From: Gammaproteobacteria bacterium
Lineage (GTDB): Bacteria; Pseudomonadota; Gammaproteobacteria; DSM-19610
Assembly: GCA_011374975.1 (NCBI GenBank)
Contig: DRNU01000069.1
Span: forward strand, 1 to 38,526
Length of the DNA stretch: 38,526 bases
Direction of reading: 5' to 3'
Position 1 is the first letter of the stretch. Every line of letters starts with the position of its first letter. Below the pieces are notes generated by a model. The model was not told the DNA's origin. It ran no database searches and worked only from the letters and a program-made list of their open reading frames with translations. The translations under genes were made by a program, and so were the position numbers. Of this stretch, positions 32,944-38,526 are shown piece after piece.

Positions 32944-33937
32944 CGTCTGCTTCTTTTATGATTGACTGGAATTCGGGCTTGTTTTCAAAATCCAGGCCCA
33001 GGGAATCGGCAACATGCCGGTTGACGCGAATTTTGTAGTGTTCCGGGTACTGCGGTTGCGGCAGGCCCTGTTCATGGCTGCTGAAAAAATCCCTGATGAC
33101 TGAGGCCGTTTGCCTGGCAATCTGCCCTGGTGTCGAAAAGACAGACAGGGTGGCACCGGCATCGGCGTAGGCCCTGGAGTAGGCCACGACCGGCACCTTG
33201 TAGCGGTAGGTGGTCAGCAGGATGCTTTTGGCGGTGCGGCGGTTATAAACCACGGGGTCAGCCAGCGAGAGCAGCAGGTCCGATTGTTTCAGGATGCCGT
33301 CAAGCGCGGGTAACAGCTCGTCCCGTTCGTGGATTTTAACGGTATGCAGTGCGTAGCCTGTTTGGCCGGCCAGCTTGACAAGCGCATCCTGCTGCCACGA
33401 TGAAGCGGGGCCCAGCACCACGCCGAGGCGTTGTTGTTTGCCGAATGCGGCAGTCAGGATATGAAATATTCTTTGCAGGGGCTGGTCAATATAGATCGCC
33501 GTGCACTGCTTGCCGGGGCAGGCCAGGTCGCCGGATTTGCCCAGGCTGTCATACGTGGTCCTGGGAATAAGCGCATACAGGACAGGAACATCCGGTTGCC
33601 ACTGTTGTATGGCCCGGGCGGCCTGTTTGCCCAGGGCTACGATCATATCGGCGGAAGGCGTTGTCCCTGTGCTGCGCTCCTCGTCCAGCTGGCTGGCGGG
33701 CAGTGACAGGGTGTGTACCGGGAACCGGCTCCCGGCCTGGAGTTCCCGCTGTACTTTTTCAATGAAATTCAGGTAGGGCGCTGAAGTCTGGCTGTGCACG
33801 AAAACAAGATTGACCGTGCCATCGTCACGTGCAACACCCGGGTTTGCGAAGAGCAGCAAGGCGACCGAGGCAAGTGCCAGCAACCCTTTCAGAAGGATAT
33901 CACTGCGGTGTTTGTGAACTTCGAACAACAACTGCAT
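32936..33937 (-). CDS. Periplasmic ABC-type substrate-binding protein (ABC_sub_bind family)
   Basis: 333 residues from ATG 33937; a GTG directly before it is the alternative. Hydrophobic signal about 18-37 (ends ANPGVARDD). The body has the two-lobed pattern of the ABC_sub_bind family: VNLVFVHSQTSAPYLNFIEKVQREL, DMIVALGKQAARAI, PVLYALIPRTTYDSL, RLGVVLGPASSWQ, LLLSLADPVVYNRRTAKSILLTTYRYKVPVVAYSRAYADAGATLSVF. No permease or ATPase gene is nearby, so it likely signals rather than transports. It lies between the receptor and sensor genes, eight bases overlapping the sensor. Ligand unknown. Confidence 0.85.
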   Translation of the reverse strand: MQLLFEVHKHRSDILLKGLLALASVALLLFANPGVARDDGTVNLVFVHSQTSAPYLNFIEKVQRELQAGSRFPVHTLSLPASQLDEERSTGTTPSADMIVALGKQAARAIQQWQPDVPVLYALIPRTTYDSLGKSGDLACPGKQCTAIYIDQPLQRIFHILTAAFGKQQRLGVVLGPASSWQQDALVKLAGQTGYALHTVKIHERDELLPALDGILKQSDLLLSLADPVVYNRRTAKSILLTTYRYKVPVVAYSRAYADAGATLSVFSTPGQIARQTASVIRDFFSSHEQGLPQPQYPEHYKIRVNRHVADSLGLDFENKPEFQSIIKEADDE

Positions 33938-33942
33938 CACGG

Positions 33943-35961
33943 TTACTTGAAACTGACGGTAATGGAACCGTAGATGCGCCGGTTGATGTTGTTTTCGAGC
34001 CGGGTGTCCTCACTGTCATCAAACAGGTTCTGGACCACGCATGCAAAAGTGATGTCCTGCCGGGCGGCTGCAACGGTGCGGGCCACGCGGATATCCGTGC
34101 GGTTCTGTCCGGAGCGGATATCGTTGGTCGCCAGTTCTTTCATCTTCGACAGGTAGTAGTAGCCGATACTGGCCGTGTAGCCGCCGCCAAAATCGCGTAC
34201 GGCAAGGATATTCAGCATATCCGACGGGCCTGTATCCTCGTAACCGCCGCGCCGTGTTACATCCTCTCCGTTGATATCCTGGTGCGTGTAGCTGATATTG
34301 AGCCGGTTGCCATTGCCTGGCCGGTACTGGGCAGACACTTCAATGCCCTTGATCCTGGCATTGTTCAGGTTGCCGAAAAACTGGGCGGTGCCATCCAGGC
34401 CCAGCGGGTACGCTGTTTTGTCATAGGCAATCAGGTCGTCCAGCTCATCATAGAAATACCTGGCATCCAGTGAGGTGTGGATTTTCGGGAAGTTACCGAC
34501 GTAGCCGATCTCATAGGAGGTGATGCGCTCTGAATCGACGTTGCCTGCATCGAACAGCAGGACATTGTTGGGGATCGCCAGGGGGAAACGGTAGTCAGGC
34601 GATTCCTCGAAGACAAAGGGGTCCCGGTAGGCGCGTGATGCCGCCAGGCGCAGGGTATGGTTTTTGCGGAAGTGGTGATTGATCGATGCGCGTGGAGAGG
34701 TATTGGCGCCGCCGGTATCGCTGTCTTCATACATGACACCGATATTCAGCAGAGTTTTTCCGGTCAGGTAGTACTCCAGGTTGGAAAACACCCGCCAGGA
34801 GTCGTTATCGACGCCGTTGGTGGTGTTCAGGAACATGGGCGCGTTCACTTCGTCCTTGCGCGCGCCAAGCCCCCAGACCAGTCGCAGAGACTGCAGGGGT
34901 TTCAGGATATTCTGGAATTCCGCGTCCCAGCGGTCACTGGTGACTCTTTCATCCATATAGAGCTGGATGCCGCCCAGTGCCGGAACCGGTGTCGAGTAGA
35001 AGTCATTAATGTTTTTATTCTGGTTATGGTAGAACTGGAATGAAAACTCCTGGTCGGCGGACAGCGTGTGTGTCCATTTGACCTGCTGGAACTGGCTGTA
35101 GGTATTCTTGTTGTAGTCGGGTACCAGATCGTCAAAGACATTGTCGGCATCCTTCGATCCGCTGTTATGTCCCAGCTGCACCATGAAGGTGTTATCGAGG
35201 TCCAGCTGGTAGTCACCGCGCACGGAGATCAGCTTGACCTGCATGTCATCATGACGGTCTTCAAAACCGTTATTCTCGCGGTAGGCGGTGGATACCCGGT
35301 AATCCAGGTTCCCGTAGTTGCCCCCGTAGCGCAGGAAGCCCTCGCTCAGGCCGTCGCTGCCGAGGTTGGTTTTCAGCATCAGGCCGCGGTCGAGCACAGC
35401 GTTGCGGGTAATGATGTTGACGATGGAGGTGAAAGAGTTCGCGCCATAGCTGGAGGCATTCGGGCCGCGGATCACTTCGATGCGTTCGATATCGTCGATG
35501 GTCAGGGGTAAATCGGCCCAGGCGACACCGCCCAGCGCCGGTTCATAGACCGAGCGGCCATCGACCAGCATCTGCATCTGGCGTGAATAGCGGTCCACCA
35601 GCATGTGGTAACCGACCGCCTGGCGGTACCCGTTGTCGTAATTGACAATAAAACCGGGCGCCAGACGCAACAGGTCGGGGATTTCAGTAAAACCGGAAGC
35701 GACGATCATTTCCCGGTCAATAATGGTTGTCGCTATCGGGGCGTTGGCCAGGGACTGGGGCAGGCGGGAGGCGGAGAGCACCACCGGCAGGTCACCCAGG
35801 AAGGCCTCTTCCGATAGCAGCTCATCTTCGGTTTCAGCGCTCGCCAGTGGCGGGAATGCCAGCAATAAGAGCGCGAATCCCAGGGGTGCGAACAGCTGGC
35901 GCAACCCGGGCGCGAGGGCCCTGCGCTGCAAGACCCGGAAAAAGAGGCTCAAAATACCCAT
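33943..35961 (-). CDS. TonB-dependent outer-membrane receptor
   Basis: 672 residues. Signal about 1-43 (FPPLASAETED). Plug domain 55-175 with VVLSASRLPQSLANAPIATTIIDREMI, ADLPLTIDDIERIEVIRGPNASSYGANSFTSIVNIITR; then a beta-barrel ending in the aromatic YGSITVSFK typical of outer-membrane insertion. Substrate cannot be assigned; the plug resembles BtuB/CirA-type more than FecA. Within five bases upstream of the binding-protein gene, so operon TonB receptor - binding protein - c-di-GMP sensor. The 156-base region upstream has IRs CCCACA-AT-GTGGGG and CAACA-TTCT-TGTTG. Confidence 0.9.
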   Translation of the reverse strand: MGILSLFFRVLQRRALAPGLRQLFAPLGFALLLLAFPPLASAETEDELLSEEAFLGDLPVVLSASRLPQSLANAPIATTIIDREMIVASGFTEIPDLLRLAPGFIVNYDNGYRQAVGYHMLVDRYSRQMQMLVDGRSVYEPALGGVAWADLPLTIDDIERIEVIRGPNASSYGANSFTSIVNIITRNAVLDRGLMLKTNLGSDGLSEGFLRYGGNYGNLDYRVSTAYRENNGFEDRHDDMQVKLISVRGDYQLDLDNTFMVQLGHNSGSKDADNVFDDLVPDYNKNTYSQFQQVKWTHTLSADQEFSFQFYHNQNKNINDFYSTPVPALGGIQLYMDERVTSDRWDAEFQNILKPLQSLRLVWGLGARKDEVNAPMFLNTTNGVDNDSWRVFSNLEYYLTGKTLLNIGVMYEDSDTGGANTSPRASINHHFRKNHTLRLAASRAYRDPFVFEESPDYRFPLAIPNNVLLFDAGNVDSERITSYEIGYVGNFPKIHTSLDARYFYDELDDLIAYDKTAYPLGLDGTAQFFGNLNNARIKGIEVSAQYRPGNGNRLNISYTHQDINGEDVTRRGGYEDTGPSDMLNILAVRDFGGGYTASIGYYYLSKMKELATNDIRSGQNRTDIRVARTVAAARQDITFACVVQNLFDDSEDTRLENNINRRIYGSITVSFK

Positions 35962-36117
35962 GCTTGTTTTACAACATTCTTGTTGTCGTTACCCACAATG
36001 TGGGGATAAAAGGCCAGCTCCGTGGCAACCCCGAATCCACCTGCTTGTGTTGTCGGCTATTTTGAGGGGAATCTTTAGCAGAGGCAATGATTTACATGAG
36101 GAATATATTTAAGGTTC

Positions 36118-38013
36118 TCAGCCGCGGCCTGCGCGCAGGCCGTTGGCCACCGCCAGCAGTTCGCTGGCCTCATGCGCCAGTACCGCCACGGCAATGCTGA
36201 TGAAGCCGCCGACGCCGGCGGGGATCAATATCACCAGTACCAGGATAGCGAAGACGATATTCTGCAGGCTGACCTTGCGCGCCTTGCGGCCCAGGTGCAG
36301 GGCCTCTTCCAGCTTGCCGAGGTCGTCGGCCATCAGGGCGATGTCGGCCGCTTCGATAGCGGCGTCGGTGCCGGCCGCGCCCATGGCCACGCCGCAGGTC
36401 GCCACCGCCAGGGCGGGGGCGTCGTTGACGCCGTCGCCGACCATCAGCACCGGGCCGTCGGCCAGCAGTGCCGTAACAGCGTCAACCTTGTCCTCGGGTT
36501 TCAGGTCGGCGCGCACGTCGTCAATACCGAGTTGTTGCGCCACCCGTTGCGCGGTGCGCCGGTTATCGCCGGTGAGCATGACAGTACGGATGTGCATGGC
36601 GTGCAGGCGCGCGATGACCGCCTGCACGTCGTCGCGCAAGGTGTCCTGCAGGGCAATCAGGCCCTGTACCTGTGTCTGCGAGCCGACCAGTACCACGGTC
36701 TTGCCGGTCGTTTGCAGTTCGTTCAGGCGGGTTTCGACCTCAGCCAGTGACAGACCCATGTCGCGGAACAAGTCCGGTTTGCCGATGTAACGCAGCACGC
36801 CGTCGATTTCCGCCTGTGCGCCGGAGCCGGTGAGTGACAGGAATCCCTCGGGCTGCAGGGCCGCGATGCCGCGGTCGGCGACATGTTCGACGATGGCGCG
36901 TGCCAGCGGATGGCCGGAGGAGGATTCCAGTCCGGCTGCCACCGCCAGCAGCGCGGATTCGTCACCGTTGAGGACGATGACATCGGTGACCTGCGGCTTG
37001 CCGTGGGTGAGGGTGCCGGTCTTGTCGAAGGCAATGGTGTCAATTACACCCAGGTGTTCGAGGTGGGCGCCACCCTTGATCAGGATGCCGCGCTTGCCGG
37101 CGCCGGCGATGCCGGCGGCCATGGTGATGGGCAGGGAGATCACCAGCGCACAGGGGGCCGCGGCGACCAGCAGGATAACGGCTCGTTCGGCCCAGACCGT
37201 GCTATCGCCAAAACCCAGCCAGGGTGTCAGCAGGAACAGCGCCGAAGTCGCCAGCACGGCGGGACTGTAGCGCCGACCGAAGCGTTCCATCCAGACCTGT
37301 GCGCGGCCTTTCTGGTCCTGGGCGTTCTCTACCAGGTGGATGATGCGCGACAGGGTGTTGTCGGCGAAACCGGCGGTGACTTCGATGGTCAGCATACCCT
37401 GGCCGTTGATGCTGGCGGCGAATACCTTGTCGCCCGGCCCCTTGTCCACGGGTACCGATTCACCGGTTACCGGCGATTCGTCCAGGCCCGATTCGCCGCT
37501 GACGATCACGCCGTCGGTGGGCAGCGATTCACCCGGGCGTACCACGAAGCGGTTACCGGGTTGCAGGGATTCGGCCGGCACGGTGCTTTCCTCGCCGTCG
37601 CGCAACAGGCGGGCTTCCTTTGGCGCCAGGTCCAGTAACGCGCGTATCGCGGTGCGGGTCCGGGCGAAGGTGTATTCCTCGATGCCTTCAGCGGCGCCGT
37701 ACAGCACCACCAGCGCCGCGGCTTCTTCCCACAGGCCGAGAATACCGGAACCGGCCGTGGCCGCGATCATCAGCATCGAGATGCCGACTTCGTGTTCCTC
37801 GAACAGTTCCTCCAGGCCCTCCCGCGCCCAGATATAACCGCCGAGCGGGATCGCTATCCAGTACAACGCGGTTTCCAGCGTGGTACCGATAATGCCCGCC
37901 AGCATCAACAGCCAGGCGGAGAGCGCGATGACACCGGCCAGCAGCGCATTACGCAGTGGCGGGTATCGCCACCAGGGGCCGGTAAATCCGTCATCGCCAC
38001 CTGGGCATGCCAT
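36118..38013 (-). CDS. P1B-type heavy-metal ATPase (P1B-4-like variant)
   Basis: 631 residues, no N-terminal metal-binding domain. Motifs: TGES near 185, DKTGT (Asp330), GDGVNDAPALA, the ion-path motif APC at 286-288 in AAAPCALVISLP, and HEASELLAVANGLR from His614 in the last helix. The closest published signature is P1B-4 (SPC plus HEGxT), but both motifs differ: Ala replaces Ser, and HEAS replaces HEGS. Substrate (Co, Zn, Cd or Fe) is therefore unclear. GGGAG lies seven bases before ATG. It follows the RND pump gene after 12 bases and probably shares its operon. Confidence 0.87.
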   Translation of the reverse strand: MACPGGDDGFTGPWWRYPPLRNALLAGVIALSAWLLMLAGIIGTTLETALYWIAIPLGGYIWAREGLEELFEEHEVGISMLMIAATAGSGILGLWEEAAALVVLYGAAEGIEEYTFARTRTAIRALLDLAPKEARLLRDGEESTVPAESLQPGNRFVVRPGESLPTDGVIVSGESGLDESPVTGESVPVDKGPGDKVFAASINGQGMLTIEVTAGFADNTLSRIIHLVENAQDQKGRAQVWMERFGRRYSPAVLATSALFLLTPWLGFGDSTVWAERAVILLVAAAPCALVISLPITMAAGIAGAGKRGILIKGGAHLEHLGVIDTIAFDKTGTLTHGKPQVTDVIVLNGDESALLAVAAGLESSSGHPLARAIVEHVADRGIAALQPEGFLSLTGSGAQAEIDGVLRYIGKPDLFRDMGLSLAEVETRLNELQTTGKTVVLVGSQTQVQGLIALQDTLRDDVQAVIARLHAMHIRTVMLTGDNRRTAQRVAQQLGIDDVRADLKPEDKVDAVTALLADGPVLMVGDGVNDAPALAVATCGVAMGAAGTDAAIEAADIALMADDLGKLEEALHLGRKARKVSLQNIVFAILVLVILIPAGVGGFISIAVAVLAHEASELLAVANGLRAGRG

Positions 38014-38025
38014 ATCGATCTCCCG

Positions 38026-38526
38026 TCAGTTTTCGTCACTCATCGCCGGGCGTGAGAATACCTTGTACAGCACCGGCAACACGAACAGCGTCAGCAGGGT
38101 GGAGGAGAACAGGCCGCCGACCACGACTGTAGCGAGCGGTCGCTGTACCTCGGAGCCCACACCGCTGGAGAGCAGCATGGGTATCAGGCCGAGGGCCGCG
38201 ATCGATGCGGTCATCAGCACCGGCCGCAGGCGTGACATGGCGCCCTCGAACACCGCCTGGTCGGGTCCCACGCCATCGAACAGGCGCTGGTTGATGGCAT
38301 TCACCATCACCACGCCATTCAGCACCGCGACACCGAACAGCGCGATAAAGCCGATAGAGCCCGGTACCGACAGGTACTGCCCGGAGATGAACAGCGCCGC
38401 GATACCACCGATCAGCGCCAGCGGCACGTTGAGCATGATCAGCAATGCCTGGCCCACCGAGCTGAAGGCAAAATACAGCAGCAGGAAGATCAGCCCCAGC
38501 GACAGCGGTACCACGATCATCAGGCG
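38026..38526 (-). CDS. CzcA/CusA-type RND metal-efflux pump, C-terminal fragment
   Basis: About 166 residues visible before the window ends; the frame runs open to the edge. The sequence is the last four membrane helices of an HME-RND pump (VPLSLGLIFLLLYFAFSS, SVPGSIGFIALFGVAVLNGVVMVNAIN, SRLRPVLMTASIAALGLIPMLLSSGVGSEVQRPLATVVVGG, LPVLYKVF). The full protein would be about 1000 residues. The pump sits in the inner membrane of a tripartite exporter; the metal cannot be judged from this end. It is upstream of the P1B ATPase in the same operon. Confidence 0.9.
   Translation of the reverse strand, partial: RLMIVVPLSLGLIFLLLYFAFSSVGQALLIMLNVPLALIGGIAALFISGQYLSVPGSIGFIALFGVAVLNGVVMVNAINQRLFDGVGPDQAVFEGAMSRLRPVLMTASIAALGLIPMLLSSGVGSEVQRPLATVVVGGLFSSTLLTLFVLPVLYKVFSRPAMSDEN

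Overview
The window looks like a chromosomal segment of a respiratory, facultatively anaerobic Gammaproteobacterium able to reduce N2O. This rests on a clade I (Tat-exported) nosRZDFYL operon, FNR/DNR-type TTGAT-N4-ATCAA operators, a diheme peroxidase, EnvZ/OmpR-like signalling, exonuclease I and c-di-GMP proteins. Base composition is moderately GC-rich and fairly even. I see no rRNA, tRNA, insertion sequence, prophage or CRISPR array.

Layout, left to right. (1) 1-2.5 kb: a decayed GGDEF-EAL gene running off the left edge, an intact HD-GYP protein, and a scrap of an alpha/beta-hydrolase gene. (2) 2.5-10.4 kb, minus strand: nosR-nosZ-nosD-nosF-nosY-nosL with a well-formed FNR/DNR promoter upstream of nosR. 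Hairpins lie between nosR and nosZ and at the start of nosD. (3) 10.5-11.4 kb, plus: a rubrerythrin-like protein sharing the nosR operator. (4) 11.4-16.3 kb: an EnvZ/OmpR-like two-component pair, a tiny 34-codon membrane peptide gene divergent from it, a secreted Gly/Gln-rich protein, a secreted beta-propeller and a monoheme cytochrome. (5) 16.4-17.6 kb: a diheme peroxidase lipoprotein under an FNR box. (6) 17.7-19.6 kb: arsR-arsC-acr3. (7) 19.6-26.4 kb: a tandem-OmpA-domain protein, a P3A-type proton-ATPase, an MgtC/DUF4010 membrane protein and exonuclease I. (8) 26.5-29.5 kb: a symporter fused to an amino-acid-binding domain, overlapping an N-formylglutamate amidohydrolase-like gene. (9) 29.6-36 kb, minus: a CnoX-like thioredoxin/TPR protein, then an overlapping or abutting operon TonB receptor - periplasmic binding protein - HAMP/PAS/GGDEF/EAL sensor. 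(10) 36.1-38.5 kb, minus: a P1B-type metal ATPase downstream of the end of an RND metal-efflux pump (cut by the window).

The best candidate for an undescribed system is region 4. The promoters of the 34-codon peptide and of the Gly/Gln-rich/beta-propeller operon share one architecture: GAAATCCC, two variable bases, TGAAACA, exactly 9 bases, then TAAACT or TAACCT, with CTGTAACA further upstream. One copy lies in the intergenic region divergent from the response-regulator gene. I infer that this two-component system controls a small envelope regulon of unknown function. Two other unusual arrangements are the symporter/binding-protein fusion with its amidohydrolase, and the three-gene trans-envelope c-di-GMP operon.
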